This document shows positions 33,740-42,838 of a stretch of DNA of 64,000 nt, piece by piece. Position numbers and translations under genes: made by a program. Source of the stretch: an uncultured Bacteroidales bacterium (GTDB lineage Bacteria > Bacteroidota > Bacteroidia > Bacteroidales > Muribaculaceae); contig CADCFN010000001.1 of NCBI GenBank assembly GCA_902800715.1, positions 62,001-126,000 on the forward strand, in the 5' to 3' direction. Below the pieces are notes generated by a model. That model was not told where the DNA came from. It was given only the letters and a program-made list of their open reading frames with translations, and ran no database searches. Each line of letters opens with the position of its first letter. Within the stretch, counting starts at the first letter, position 1.

Positions 33740-34786
33740 ATGGCAGAAGAAATCATCAATCAAGAAGGAACTAACCAGCCGCAGCGCAAGGAGGTTTCTC
33801 CCGAGAAACTCAAAGCCCTACAGGTGGCTATGGACAAGATAGACAAGACATTTGGCAGCGGTTCAATCATGAAGCTGGGCGATGACCACATCGAGGACAT
33901 CGAAGTCATCCCCACGGGCTCCATCGGTCTGGACAATGCCCTGGGCGTGGGCGGCTATCCCCGCGGCCGCATCATCGAGATTTACGGTCCCGAGTCATCG
34001 GGTAAGACGACGTTGGCAATCCATGCCATTGCCGAGGCGCAGAAGATGGGTGGCATCGCCGCCATCATCGACGCCGAGCATGCCTTCGACCGCTTCTATG
34101 CCGAGTCGCTGGGTGTGGACGTGAACAACTTGTGGATTGCACAGCCCGACAGCGGTGAGCAGGCACTGGAGATTGCCGACCAGCTCATCCGCAGCAGCGC
34201 CATCGACATCATCGTCATCGACAGCGTCGCCGCCTTGACCCCCAAGGCCGAAATCGAGGGCGAGATGGGTGAGAGCAAGATGGGTCTGCAGGCCCGTCTG
34301 ATGAGCCAGGCGCTGAGAAAGCTCACCGCCACCATCAGCCGCACCAACACCTGCTGCATCTTCATCAACCAGCTGCGCGAGAAGCTTGGCGTGATGTTCG
34401 GCAACCCCGAGACCACGACTGGCGGCAACGCACTGAAGTTCTACAGCAGCGTCCGTCTGGACATCCGCCGTATCGGCCAGCTTAAGGATGGCGACCAAGT
34501 GACCGGCAGTCTCACCAGAGTGAAAGTCGTTAAGAACAAGGTGGCGCCTCCCTTCCGCAAGGCAGAGTTTGAAATCCGCTTCGGCGAAGGCATCAGCAAG
34601 GTGGGCGAAATCATCGACCTGGGTGTCGAGTTCGGTATAGTCAAGAAGAGCGGAGCCTGGTTCTCCTACGAGGGCACCAAGCTGGGTCAGGGACGTGACG
34701 CTGCCAAGCAGATGGTGACCGACAACCCCGAACTGGCAGAGGAAATCGAAGCCAAGATCAAGGACGCCATGAAGGCTCCCAAATAA
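33740..34786 (+). CDS. recA: Recombinase RecA
   Basis: RecA forms filaments on single-stranded DNA, drives strand exchange and stimulates LexA-type cleavage. Core motifs are [11 protein letters not shown], Walker A GPESSGKT at 83-90, [18 protein letters not shown], the Walker B region [20 protein letters not shown], and L2 region [15 protein letters not shown]. The protein has 348 residues with the normal short acidic/basic tail. It is followed by an unusual 60-base palindrome rather than a standard terminator. Confidence 0.99.
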   Translation: MAEEIINQEGTNQPQRKEVSPEKLKALQVAMDKIDKTFGSGSIMKLGDDHIEDIEVIPTGSIGLDNALGVGGYPRGRIIEIYGPESSGKTTLAIHAIAEAQKMGGIAAIIDAEHAFDRFYAESLGVDVNNLWIAQPDSGEQALEIADQLIRSSAIDIIVIDSVAALTPKAEIEGEMGESKMGLQARLMSQALRKLTATISRTNTCCIFINQLREKLGVMFGNPETTTGGNALKFYSSVRLDIRRIGQLKDGDQVTGSLTRVKVVKNKVAPPFRKAEFEIRFGEGISKVGEIIDLGVEFGIVKKSGAWFSYEGTKLGQGRDAAKQMVTDNPELAEEIEAKIKDAMKAPK

Positions 34787-34832
34787 CCACCGTCACCCCT
34801 CCCGCAAAACAGAATCCCGGGATAAAAGAGAA

Positions 34833-34892
34833 GACAATAAATGCAATGAAATACAATCTGGCGCCAGGTTGTATTTCATTGCATTTATTGTC
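34833..34892. repeat. 60-base near-perfect palindrome between recA and BspA-like gene
   Basis: The left arm 34833-34862 and the right arm 34863-34892 are inverse complements at 29 of 30 positions and meet at GGCGCC with no loop. An outer GGGATAA/TTATCCC pair (34819-34825, 34894-34900) extends the fold. It lies between convergent genes and may terminate both, but there is no clean T-run next to the stem. Confidence 0.9.
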
Positions 34893-34929
34893 GTTATCCC
34901 TCCTATTTTAAGTGAGGAAATAACGATTA

Positions 34930-36240
34930 TTAATGTCCACTCAGGATCCTGGTGATAAGAGTTGTGATATCTTCGATGTTGACACCACCATCACCGTTGA
35001 CATCTCCGGCCTCCTCGCTGAACACGACAACAAGTTTTGCGCCTTCATGGAGTCGACTCACCAGTGTCGAATCCTCGACCGATGCAGTAACATCAAGGCC
35101 ATCGACGAGTACCTGATACAGTATATAGCCGCTCCTGGGAGTGAAGACAAACGTGTTGTTGGCATCGCTGCTGATTTGCACCTCAACAATGTCACCGGCA
35201 GTTACCTCCGCACCGTTCACTGTGATTGTACCCTTGTTGTTGCTGGCAATAGTCACGATGTTATGTGTCAAGGCGGTAATCGTGGGAATCACATTCCATC
35301 CGGCAGTGTTCTTGTAGGTGTTGACCAGATCTCTAGGCACATAGAGCGTGGCATTGGTAGCGCTGCTGAAGGTGCTGGTACTAATCTCAAAGACCCTGGT
35401 AATGTAGCAATAGATGCTTTCGAGGTTAGAACAACCTGAGAATGCATTATATGCGATGCTGGTGATACTTTCAGGGAGATTGATCGTCGTCAGATTGGTT
35501 CTGCCCATGAATGCATATTCGCCGATGCTCACGACGCCATCAGGAATGACGGTGGAAATACCACCAATAACCAACCCATTGGTAGCCGTGTTAATAATGG
35601 CATTGCAATTGTTACGGGAATCATATACCGTGTTCGCCGGGTCCACAGTGATTTCACTCAACATCGGGCAGTTCATAAAGGCCTGAAATGATACCCATGC
35701 AACCGAAGCCGGAATTTCTATACCGCTCAGTGATTTGCAATAATAGAAAGCAAGTCCACTGATTTTCTCTAAAGATTCTGACAATTTAATTTGCTGCAGA
35801 TTTTCACACCATGCAAAAGCATAGGAATACATCATTGTCACAGAATTAGGCATCTCAAAATGTGTAAGGCCGTTGCAGTAAGCAAAAGCCGCTTCACCAA
35901 TTTTAGTCACAGTTGTCGGCAGGGTTACCGATGTGACTGTGGTATAGGCTCTGAAGCTCATCGGGATCGAATCGCCATCATAGTATTCGATGTTGGTAAT
36001 GTAGCCAAACGCGCCACTACCCACCTCGGTGACCATATAGGTGGTTCCATTGTGTGTTACCGATTCAGGCACGACAATATCGCCTGTATAAGACGTATAC
36101 ATGGCCTTATAAGTCACCCTAACAGTGACACTGTCACTATTGATTTTATAGGCAAGCCCGCCTTCCATAAAATCATAAGCATGAAGTGATGACACACAAC
36201 ACAACAGAGCAAAAATTGAAAGTAGTCTAAATGTCCTCAT
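34930..36240 (-). CDS. BspA-like leucine-rich-repeat surface protein with half dockerin tail
   Basis: The 436-residue protein has a signal peptide (LLSIFALLCCVSSLHA). LRR_5/BspA repeats follow from about 65 to 285: SVTLPTTVTKIGEAAFAYCN, HFEMPNSVTMMYSYAFAWC, KISGLAFYYCKSLSGIEIP, VSIGEYAFMGRTNLTTINLP. A beta domain of about 90 residues comes next (TIASNNKGTITVNGAEVTAG, FTPRSGYILYQVLVDGLDV). The protein ends with a single dockerin-like half, GDVNGDGGVNIEDITTLI. BspA-type proteins often bind host or bacterial surfaces; that role here is inference. The single repeat half is shorter than the tails elsewhere in the window. Confidence 0.85.
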   Translation of the reverse strand: MRTFRLLSIFALLCCVSSLHAYDFMEGGLAYKINSDSVTVRVTYKAMYTSYTGDIVVPESVTHNGTTYMVTEVGSGAFGYITNIEYYDGDSIPMSFRAYTTVTSVTLPTTVTKIGEAAFAYCNGLTHFEMPNSVTMMYSYAFAWCENLQQIKLSESLEKISGLAFYYCKSLSGIEIPASVAWVSFQAFMNCPMLSEITVDPANTVYDSRNNCNAIINTATNGLVIGGISTVIPDGVVSIGEYAFMGRTNLTTINLPESITSIAYNAFSGCSNLESIYCYITRVFEISTSTFSSATNATLYVPRDLVNTYKNTAGWNVIPTITALTHNIVTIASNNKGTITVNGAEVTAGDIVEVQISSDANNTFVFTPRSGYILYQVLVDGLDVTASVEDSTLVSRLHEGAKLVVVFSEEAGDVNGDGGVNIEDITTLITRILSGH

Positions 36241-36389
36241 AACCGTTCTTTATTTTAGTTAAACATATTACTTAATTTCAAATTGATGGTGTCAGTAAAT
36301 CAAGCCTGATTGTCTGGCTTGGATTGTCCTCAATGAATGAGCGCCAGTATTCCTTGCCAAGGCAGGTAACTGGATAAGCGAGCACGTCG

Positions 36390-36397
36390 CAAAATTA
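36390..36397 (-). promoter_or_regulatory. Candidate promoter (TAATTTTG) of BspA-like gene
   Basis: The minus strand reads TAATTTTG, which fits TAnnTTTG. It would give a leader of about 145 bases that includes the CAAGCC/GGCTTG hairpin. Confidence 0.45.
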
Positions 36398-36476
36398 GAA
36401 AAACGCATTCAAATTTGCAAGCCTGTGACATTAAAAATCATCACCACTATGAGAGAAAAACAGCCACCACCAAATC

Positions 36477-36519
36477 AATAAAGGGAATGAGCTCCGCGAC
36501 GGAGCTCATTCCCTTTATT
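36477..36519 (-). terminator. Terminator downstream of metK
   Basis: A perfect 19-bp stem (36477-36495 with 36501-36519, loop GCGAC) contains GGGAATGAGCTCC. On the minus strand it ends TTTATTGATTT, a weak T-rich tail. It is about 110 bases past the metK stop. Confidence 0.75.
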
Positions 36520-36630
36520 ACGTTTTCAGTCAAGTCCTTAGTGTCGATTGCACCGACATGACATGACAACATCACCCCGGGTATCGACAGGAGCAGCGTA
36601 CGTCGCTCAAAGCGACCCCTTGCCTATTCT

Positions 36631-37899
36631 TTAGTTGAGGCCGAAGGCGGCGCGCAGGGCCTCGGTACGGTTGAGTTTTTCCCAAGTGAAGAGTTCTACC
36701 TCGACTTCCTTGGTCTCGTTGTAGAGCGACTCAAACTTCTTCACCTTCAACTCATACTTGCGGCCCATGTGACCATAGGCTGCGGTCTCGGTGTAGATGG
36801 GATTGAGCAGCTTCAGGTCCCTAATGATGGCTGCGGGTCGCAGGTCGAACATGCTCCGCAGGATGTCAGCAATCTCGGCGTCGCTCATGTTTACATGGCT
36901 GGTGCCATAGGTGTTGATGTTGAAGCTCACAGGCTCGGCAACACCGATAGCGTAAGCCACCTGTACCAGTACCTCGTCGGCTATGCCGGCAGCAACGACA
37001 TTCTTGGCAATGTGACGGCAGGCATAGGCGGCACTGCGGTCCACCTTGCTCGGATCTTTACCCGAGAAGGCACCACCGCCGTGGGCTCCGCGTCCACCAT
37101 AGGTGTCCACGATGATTTTGCGGCCCGTCAAGCCCGTATCACCGTGAGGACCACCGATGACGAACTTGCCCGTGGGGTTGACCTTATACTGTGTATCGCT
37201 GTCAACCATGTTGCGGATTTCCTGGCTGAAGTGTTCGAGCGTCCTGGGGATGAGAATCTCCTTCACATCCTTCTGGATGCGTTCCCTGTCCACATTGTCG
37301 TCGTGCTGAGTGCTCACCACGATGGTATCGACGTGTACGGGACGTCGTGTTTCTCCGTCATACTCGACGGTTACCTGAGCCTTGGCATCAGGACGGAGAT
37401 AGGGCATCAGTTCAAGGTGATTGTGGCGGATGTCTGCCAGCTCATGCATCAAGGCGTGTGCCAGGTCGAGCGTCAGCGGCATGTAGTTAGGAGTCTCGTT
37501 GCAGGCAAAGCCGAACATCATGCCTTGGTCGCCAGCGCCCTGGTCGTCCTGGTTGTCATCGGCCTTGTCCACACCCTGCTTGATGTCGCCGCTCTGCTCA
37601 TGCACGCTGTTGAGAATGCCGCAGGAATTGGCGTCAAACTGGTATTCGCTCTTGGTATAGCCGATTTTGGCAATCATCTCACGCGCAGTGCGCTGCAGGT
37701 CGATGTAAACATTGGTCGTTACCTCACCCGAAATAATCACCTGGCCCGTGGTTACGAGTGTCTCGCAAGCCACATGTGCATTAGGGTCAAAGGCGAGGAA
37801 CTTATCAAGGATGGCGTCGCTAATCTGGTCAGCAACTTTGTCGGGGTGTCCTTCGGACACGCTCTCGGACGTGAAAAGAAAATTGTTCTTACTGTTCAT
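36631..37899 (-). CDS. metK: S-adenosylmethionine synthetase
   Basis: MetK makes S-adenosylmethionine from methionine and ATP in the cytoplasm. Family motifs are [20 protein letters not shown] at the N terminus, [13 protein letters not shown], the P-loop-like [20 protein letters not shown], and [20 protein letters not shown]. The 422-residue length is slightly above the E. coli enzyme (384) because of a short insertion around 90-110 and a longer end, as in other Bacteroidales. The long leader (about 145 bases) holds a possible SAM-responsive element. Confidence 0.98.
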   Translation of the reverse strand: MNSKNNFLFTSESVSEGHPDKVADQISDAILDKFLAFDPNAHVACETLVTTGQVIISGEVTTNVYIDLQRTAREMIAKIGYTKSEYQFDANSCGILNSVHEQSGDIKQGVDKADDNQDDQGAGDQGMMFGFACNETPNYMPLTLDLAHALMHELADIRHNHLELMPYLRPDAKAQVTVEYDGETRRPVHVDTIVVSTQHDDNVDRERIQKDVKEILIPRTLEHFSQEIRNMVDSDTQYKVNPTGKFVIGGPHGDTGLTGRKIIVDTYGGRGAHGGGAFSGKDPSKVDRSAAYACRHIAKNVVAAGIADEVLVQVAYAIGVAEPVSFNINTYGTSHVNMSDAEIADILRSMFDLRPAAIIRDLKLLNPIYTETAAYGHMGRKYELKVKKFESLYNETKEVEVELFTWEKLNRTEALRAAFGLN

Positions 37900-37972
37900 T
37901 GTACCATAAATTAAAAATCCTTGTGGAACAAGAACGCTAAAAGAAACCGATAAAGTGATTGATTATCGCAGT

Positions 37973-38018
37973 TTTAGCATTTTTTCAAGTGGTTGCAAGC
38001 AGCCAAATTTGTCCACTG
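37973..38018 (-). promoter_or_regulatory. Possible SAM-II-like riboswitch in metK leader
   Basis: On the minus strand a five-base stem, AGTGG (38017-38013) with CCACT (37992-37988), encloses AATTT and TTGCA, and is followed by TGAAAAAATGCTAAA. The order stem, AUUU, UUGCA, stem, GA-A-rich, GCUAAA recalls the SAM-II aptamer. However, I cannot find the expected pseudoknot partner, and three bases are bulged on the 5' side. Treat it as a hypothesis. Confidence 0.35.
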
Positions 38019-38047
38019 TTACTATAAGTTGTTATTAAATGTGGCTG

Positions 38048-38055
38048 CAAAGGTA
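38048..38055 (-). promoter_or_regulatory. Promoter (TACCTTTG) of metK
   Basis: The minus strand reads TACCTTTG, giving metK a leader of about 145 bases. Confidence 0.75.
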
Positions 38056-38235
38056 CAACAAAGTTTTCACTTGGCACCGTTCTATCCCCACTTTTTTTAT
38101 TGAACGACAGAATCATATCATTTCCCATCAAGTGTAACGTAGCAATTATAGGCAATACCACTGAAAAATCTTGGCTTTTAGTGCCGTTGCTCTGGAAAAT
38201 ACGGTCATCATGGATGGGAAGTGAAATCTTTTTGC

Positions 38236-38243
38236 TAACTTTG
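38236..38243 (+). promoter_or_regulatory. Promoter (TAACTTTG) of lolD
   Basis: TAACTTTG ends 13 bases before the lolD ATG, giving a very short leader. Confidence 0.75.
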
Positions 38244-38256
38244 CAATCCATTTGAA

Positions 38257-38940
38257 ATGTCACAAGCAATGATTGAGGCTAGAAACATAGTAAAACGGTT
38301 TGGCGAGCTGGAGGTGCTGCGGGGTGTTGACCTTGACATCGCCCAAGGCGAAATCGTGTCGATAGTGGGTCCCAGCGGTGCCGGCAAGACGACGCTGCTG
38401 CAGATTATCGGTACCCTTGACACGCCTCAGCAGGGCGAAGTGCGCTATGAGGGCAAAAACGTGCTGACGCTAAAAGACAAGGAGATGGCACACTTCCGCA
38501 ACCGCAACATCGGCTTCGTGTTCCAGTTCCACCAGCTGCTGCCCGAATTCACGATGCTCGAGAATGTCGCCATCCCTGCATTGCTGGGCGGTGACAACCG
38601 CAGCGATGCCTACGCCCGTGCCAAGCACTTGCTGGAACGCATGCATCTTGCCGACCGCCTTGATCACAAGCCGTCGCAGTTGAGCGGTGGCGAATGCCAA
38701 CGCGTAGCAGTGGCAAGAGCGCTCATCAACAGCCCCAAGGTCATCCTCGCCGATGAGCCCTCGGGCAGCCTTGACAGTCAGAACAAAGAGGAGCTGCACC
38801 GCCTGTTCTTTGAATTGCGCGATGAGCTGGGCCAGACTTTTATCATTGTGACACATGACGAGCGCCTGGCAGCCCAGGCCGACCGCACGCTGCACATGCG
38901 CGACGGCATGATAGTTGAACAAAGCACCCGCACCGACTGA
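38257..38940 (+). CDS. lolD: ABC transporter ATPase, LolD-like
   Basis: The 227-residue ATPase is of the LolD/MacB branch. LolD powers release of lipoproteins from the inner membrane together with LolC/E. Motifs: [20 protein letters not shown], Walker [10 protein letters not shown] near 41, Q-loop [12 protein letters not shown], signature [15 protein letters not shown] near 144, and Walker [13 protein letters not shown]. The membrane partners are not in the window. The stop overlaps the next ATG (TGATG), so the lipoprotein gene is translationally coupled. MacB-type efflux is the alternative, but length and motif spacing favour LolD. Confidence 0.88.
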   Translation: MSQAMIEARNIVKRFGELEVLRGVDLDIAQGEIVSIVGPSGAGKTTLLQIIGTLDTPQQGEVRYEGKNVLTLKDKEMAHFRNRNIGFVFQFHQLLPEFTMLENVAIPALLGGDNRSDAYARAKHLLERMHLADRLDHKPSQLSGGECQRVAVARALINSPKVILADEPSGSLDSQNKEELHRLFFELRDELGQTFIIVTHDERLAAQADRTLHMRDGMIVEQSTRTD

Positions 38941-39608
38941 TGAAACAACTGCTCTATCTGCCCATATTACTACTGATAGTCCTCGTTGCCCTTGTCGCAT
39001 GTGACAAGCAGAAGGACATCGACCGCACCTATACTGACTACCGCTACGACATTGTCACCTATCTGGGACAGAACGGCACGGGAGCAGTGTTCGAGTACTT
39101 GGGGCACGGCGATTCGGCATCTGTCACGTTGCAGTCGCGTGTGATTGTGAACGAGGTCAAAGTCCACGAGCGCGTGTTGTTGCGCTATGATTTCGCTGAC
39201 AAAGCCACAAGGGCAGCGACGCGCAACATCGATGTGTATGGCTGCAATGGCATCTTCAGCGACTCGCTGCGCATGATTATGGAGTCGCCCGACAGCTTGC
39301 CACGCCACCGCGTGAAGCTGCGCAGCCTGTGGCGCACAGGAGAGTTCATCAACCTGCATTGCCAGGTGGAGTTCACCGGCAAGTCGCGTACATTTATGCT
39401 CGTTGCTGACGGCAACACGCTCACCAACGACACCGTGCATTGCTACCTGACGCACGGCTTGAAGGGCGAGACGGGCACCTTCTGGCGCGATTGCTATGCC
39501 TCGTTCAATGTGGGTGCCCTGTGGCACAAGGACACGTTCAAGTGCCTGCGCATCCACCTCAATGACGTGACATTTCCCGATATAGAATATTACGATTTTA
39601 ACAAATAA
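38940..39608 (+). CDS. NigD-like lipoprotein
   Basis: The 222-residue protein has a lipoprotein signal, LLLIVLVALVACDKQ, with Cys21 as the likely lipidated residue. An early strand region (YRYDIVTYLGQNG, VTLQSRVIVNEVKVHERVLL) precedes a beta-rich domain (INLHCQVEFTGKSRTFMLVA). This is the pattern of Bacteroidales NigD-like proteins, for which no biochemical function is settled; the name comes from a bacteriocin cluster. Overlap by one base with lolD points to joint expression. Confidence 0.65.
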   Translation: MKQLLYLPILLLIVLVALVACDKQKDIDRTYTDYRYDIVTYLGQNGTGAVFEYLGHGDSASVTLQSRVIVNEVKVHERVLLRYDFADKATRAATRNIDVYGCNGIFSDSLRMIMESPDSLPRHRVKLRSLWRTGEFINLHCQVEFTGKSRTFMLVADGNTLTNDTVHCYLTHGLKGETGTFWRDCYASFNVGALWHKDTFKCLRIHLNDVTFPDIEYYDFNK

Positions 39609-39641
39609 TCATTTATTTAAAGCATTCATAATTAATTCATT

Positions 39642-39965
39642 ATGGCAAACGAAAATCAGAACCAAAACCAGATTAAGATTGAAATTCCCAAGGAAGAGTT
39701 GCAAGGACGTTACGCTAACATGGCAATGATTGCCCATGGTCCCAACGACTTCTTTATCGATATGATCCTGCGCGGTCCCAACATGCCTCAGGCACGCGTA
39801 CAGAGCCGCATCATCATGGCTCCCCAGCACGCCAAGGAACTGATGCTTGCCCTGCAGGACAACATCCGCCGCTATGAGAGCAACTTCGGCGAGATTAAGA
39901 TTAACCGTCCCGCCGGCGGCAACAGCAACATCATGGACTTCCCCCTGCCCAAGGGTCAGGCATAA
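39642..39965 (+). CDS. DUF3467 protein
   Basis: The 107-residue soluble protein starts with a Gln/Asn-rich stretch and then has the DUF3467 pattern: YANMAMIAHGPNDFFIDM, QARVQSRIIMAPQHAKELML and ALQDNIRRYESNFGEI. The family is conserved in many phyla and has no known function. It lies in the lolD-cysS run. Its TAA stop is immediately followed by the bipartite heptamer linker that leads to cysS. Confidence 0.88.
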   Translation: MANENQNQNQIKIEIPKEELQGRYANMAMIAHGPNDFFIDMILRGPNMPQARVQSRIIMAPQHAKELMLALQDNIRRYESNFGEIKINRPAGGNSNIMDFPLPKGQA

Positions 39966-40068
39966 ACAGTTAATAGTTAATAGTTAACAGTTAATAGTTA
40001 ATGGTTGGCATCAACTGAAAACTGAAAACTGAAAACTGAAAACTGAAAACTGAAAACTGACAACTGAA
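39966..40068 (+). repeat. Bipartite heptamer linker, DUF3467 to cysS
   Basis: Five units of AGTTAAT (39968-40002; one reads AGTTAAC) are followed by GGTTGGCATC. Eight units of AACTGAA (40013-40068; the seventh reads AACTGAC) then touch the cysS ATG at 40069. The whole 103-base spacer is repeat. The spacer at 57703-57807 has the same three-part order. Confidence 0.95.
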
Positions 40069-41544
40069 ATGGAACATCCCCTTTTTATATACAACACGCT
40101 GACTAGGCGCAAGGAGCATTTCGTGCCCCTGAATGAGCCGATGGTGGGCATGTATGTGTGCGGACCTACGGTCTATGGTGACCCTCACTTGGGCCACACC
40201 CGTCCCGCTATCACGTTTGACGTGCTGTTCCGTTACCTGCAACAGTTGGGCTACAAGGTGCGCTATGTGCGCAACATCACCGATGTGGGCCATTTGGAAC
40301 ACGATGCCGACGAGGGCGAGGACAAAATCGCCAAGAAGGCCCGTCTGGAGCAACTCGAGCCCATGGAAGTGGCACAGTACTACACCAACCGCTACCATGC
40401 AGCGATGCAGTCGCTCAACGTGCTGCCTCCCAGCATCGAACCTCATGCCACTGGACACATCATCGAGCAGGAGGAACTGGTGAAGCAGATTATGGCCAAC
40501 GGTTACGCCTATGAGAGCAACGGCAGCGTGTATTTTGACATCGATGCCTATAACCGCGACCACCGTTACGGTGTGCTCTCGGGCCGCAACCTCGATGACA
40601 TCCTCAACGCCAGCCGCGAACTCGATGGCGTTGGCGAGAAGCACAATCAAGCCGATTTCGCCCTGTGGAAGAAGGCACAACCCGAGCACATCATGCGCTG
40701 GCCGTCGCCCTGGAGCGACGGTTTCCCCGGCTGGCACTGCGAGTGTACAGCCATGGGCCGCAAGTACCTGGGCAAGCACTTTGACATCCATGGTGGCGGC
40801 ATGGACCTTGTGTTCCCGCACCACGAGTGTGAAATCGCTCAGGCTGTTGCAAGCCAGGGTGACGAGATGGTACGCTACTGGATGCACAACAACATGATTA
40901 CCATCAACGGGCAGAAGATGGGTAAGTCATTGGGCAACTTCATCACTCTGGAGCAGTTCTTCACGGGCGACCATCCCGCGTTGACGCAAGCCTACACGCC
41001 CATGACCATCCGCTTCTTCATCCTTCAGGCCCACTATCGTGGCACCGTTGATTTCAGCAACGAAGCCCTGCAGGCTGCCGAGAAGGCCCTCGAGCGCATA
41101 TTAGACGGCTGGCACCGCCTGAACGCCCTCACCGCGTCAGCCCAATCGTCACTCACGCTGGACAACTATCGCCAGCGCTGCGCCGATGCGATGAACGACG
41201 ACCTCAACACGCCGACCGTCATCGCTACCCTGTTTGACGCCTGCAAGGTCATCAACCAAGCCAATGACGGCCATGCCACCTTGAGCCAGGCCGACATCGA
41301 CGAACTGAAGAGCGTCTTCCAGACTTACTTGTTCGACGTGCTGGGCATCCGCGACGATGCCGCCGGCGGTGACAGCGTGAACCTGGAACCGTATCGTCAG
41401 GCCGTTGACCTGCTGCTGGAGATGCGCCGCAACGCCAAAGCCGCCAAGGACTGGGCAACCAGTGACCTCATCCGCGACAAACTCGCTGAGTTTGGCTTCG
41501 AGGTCAAGGATACCAAGGACGGTTTTGAATGGAAAGTAAAGTAA
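40069..41544 (+). CDS. cysS: Cysteinyl-tRNA synthetase
   Basis: This class I synthetase charges tRNA-Cys. The N-terminal [13 protein letters not shown] has the HIGH-type HLGH at 40-43 and zinc-ligand Cys31. Further zinc-site parts are seen at [10 protein letters not shown] and HHECEIAQ, and KMGKS at 283-287 stands for KMSKS. The anticodon-binding helices fill the C terminus. The length of 491 is normal. The start is fixed by the heptamer array that runs directly into the ATG. Confidence 0.98.
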   Translation: MEHPLFIYNTLTRRKEHFVPLNEPMVGMYVCGPTVYGDPHLGHTRPAITFDVLFRYLQQLGYKVRYVRNITDVGHLEHDADEGEDKIAKKARLEQLEPMEVAQYYTNRYHAAMQSLNVLPPSIEPHATGHIIEQEELVKQIMANGYAYESNGSVYFDIDAYNRDHRYGVLSGRNLDDILNASRELDGVGEKHNQADFALWKKAQPEHIMRWPSPWSDGFPGWHCECTAMGRKYLGKHFDIHGGGMDLVFPHHECEIAQAVASQGDEMVRYWMHNNMITINGQKMGKSLGNFITLEQFFTGDHPALTQAYTPMTIRFFILQAHYRGTVDFSNEALQAAEKALERILDGWHRLNALTASAQSSLTLDNYRQRCADAMNDDLNTPTVIATLFDACKVINQANDGHATLSQADIDELKSVFQTYLFDVLGIRDDAAGGDSVNLEPYRQAVDLLLEMRRNAKAAKDWATSDLIRDKLAEFGFEVKDTKDGFEWKVK

Positions 41545-41626
41545 ACCATTTAAAAGTTGACAGTTAAAAGCGAATAGTCGTTTGCTTTTAGCTGTCGACT
41601 TTTAATATCAACTATCGACTAAAGAA
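41545..41626 (+). repeat. Heptamer-based hairpin spacer, cysS to GT2
   Basis: A 20-bp stem (41552-41571 with 41584-41603, two G-U wobbles, 12-base loop) is made of units such as AGTTGAC and AGTTAAA and their complements. It is followed by ATCAACT, ATCGACT and AAAGAA up to the GTG start. It could slow or end transcription between the genes, though no T-run follows. Confidence 0.75.
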
Positions 41627-42601
41627 GTGGAGCCGCTCATATCAGTCATCGTTCCCGTATATAATGTGGAAGACTATCTGGACCAGTGCATGGAAAGCAT
41701 TGTGGGCCAGACCTATCCTCATCTCGAAATCCTCATGGTGGACGACGGCAGTACCGATAACAGTGGCACCCTCTGCGACCAGTGGGCCGAGCGCGACCAG
41801 CGCATCCGTGTTATCCATCAGGAGAACGGAGGACTCTCGGCAGCCCGCAACACCGCCTTGGATGCCATGAGCGGCGAACTGGTCATCATGGTAGACAGCG
41901 ATGACGTGCTGCACCCCGATGCTGTGAGCATCCTTTTACAAGCCATCCAAGCGCATCATGCCGACGTCGCCATCGGCAGTTTCGTCGTTTTTGATGGCAA
42001 GGATGTCAACTGGCCCACAATAACCAGCGAAAATACTGTAAGGCATTATGACAGCCAAGCAGCATTAAAGGCAATCTATTACCAAGACAAGCTGACCAAC
42101 TCGTCGTGCTGGCGGTTGTTTAAGGCTTCGCTTTTTAATGACGTACGTTATCCTGTGGGGAAGTATTACGAGGATTTGGCAATCGTTTATCCCTTGTACA
42201 AGAAATGCAGCCTCGTTGTCGGCATCGATGATGCGGTATATGGCTACCGCCAACGCAATGACAGTATCTTGGGCAGGTTCTCACTCAAGCGTGCCGACGT
42301 TCTTGACATCTGTGAGCAATTGGAACGACAAGTGCAGACCGAAGACGTCGAACTGCTGCACGCTGTGCGCAGCAGACTCCTAAGTGCCTATTTCAACATC
42401 CTGCTGCTAAGCTATCAGGACAAGGAACAAGATTTCAAGGAACTGCAAGACCGCTGCTGGAAGGGCATCAAGCGCCTGCGCCACAATTGCCTGATTGATA
42501 GCAATGTGCGCCCGAAAAACAAAGCCGGCATCATCGCGTCTTACCTTGGACGCACCTTCCTGTGTGATATCCTAGGAAAAAGATACCATCCCAAACGATA
42601 G
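41627..42601 (+). CDS. Family 2 glycosyltransferase
   Basis: This GT-A fold transferase opens with PLISVIVPVYNVEDYLDQCM, followed by QTYPHLEILMVDDGSTDNSG and the metal-binding VMVDSDD near residue 90. The C-terminal half (about 200-300) is helical and probably contacts the acceptor. It likely adds a sugar to a surface glycan; the linkage is unknown. The start is GTG at 41627, preceded by a heptamer-type hairpin. It ends the plus-strand run before a bidirectional terminator. Confidence 0.92.
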   Translation: MEPLISVIVPVYNVEDYLDQCMESIVGQTYPHLEILMVDDGSTDNSGTLCDQWAERDQRIRVIHQENGGLSAARNTALDAMSGELVIMVDSDDVLHPDAVSILLQAIQAHHADVAIGSFVVFDGKDVNWPTITSENTVRHYDSQAALKAIYYQDKLTNSSCWRLFKASLFNDVRYPVGKYYEDLAIVYPLYKKCSLVVGIDDAVYGYRQRNDSILGRFSLKRADVLDICEQLERQVQTEDVELLHAVRSRLLSAYFNILLLSYQDKEQDFKELQDRCWKGIKRLRHNCLIDSNVRPKNKAGIIASYLGRTFLCDILGKRYHPKR

Positions 42602-42784
42602 TTTTCGGGTTTTAATGCAATAATTATGGCTATTCTACTGAAAAATACGTATCTTTTGTAGATTTTATTTGCATATTTCGTTTTTTCACCCTTATTTTGC
42701 ACTATACAAAATTATCTCATCCTTAAATCTTAATATCCGACTACATTTGGGTTTAGTTAAAAGTTTTTTAGGCTTCAGAACACA

Positions 42785-42824
42785 AAAAAGAAGACCAGAT
42801 GCGAATCTGGTCTTTTTATTTTAT
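42785..42824. terminator. Bidirectional terminator between GT2 and sufS
   Basis: The stem AAGACCAGAT (42791-42800) with ATCTGGTCTT (42805-42814) has a four-base loop and T-runs on both sides when read on either strand. It sits between the convergent GT2 and sufS genes. Confidence 0.9.
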
Positions 42825-42838
42825 CCAATGGATGGAAT

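Larger units (their letters stand above)
36241..36630. other. Spacer between metK and the BspA-like gene
   Basis: No gene is seen. It contains a small hairpin CAAGCC/GGCTTG at 36301-36321, a candidate minus-strand promoter at 36390-36397 and the metK terminator at 36477-36519. The rest, including 36520-36630 directly after metK, shows nothing clear. Confidence 0.6.
37900..38256. other. Divergent metK-lolD spacer
   Basis: No gene is seen. It holds the metK leader with a possible SAM-II-like motif (37973-38018), the metK promoter (38048-38055) and the lolD promoter (38236-38243). The part at 38060-38230 shows nothing that I recognise. Confidence 0.7.

Noticed and set aside
40013-40068. Regular array before cysS considered as CRISPR
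   Set aside because: The units are only 7 bases with no spacers, and no cas gene is present.
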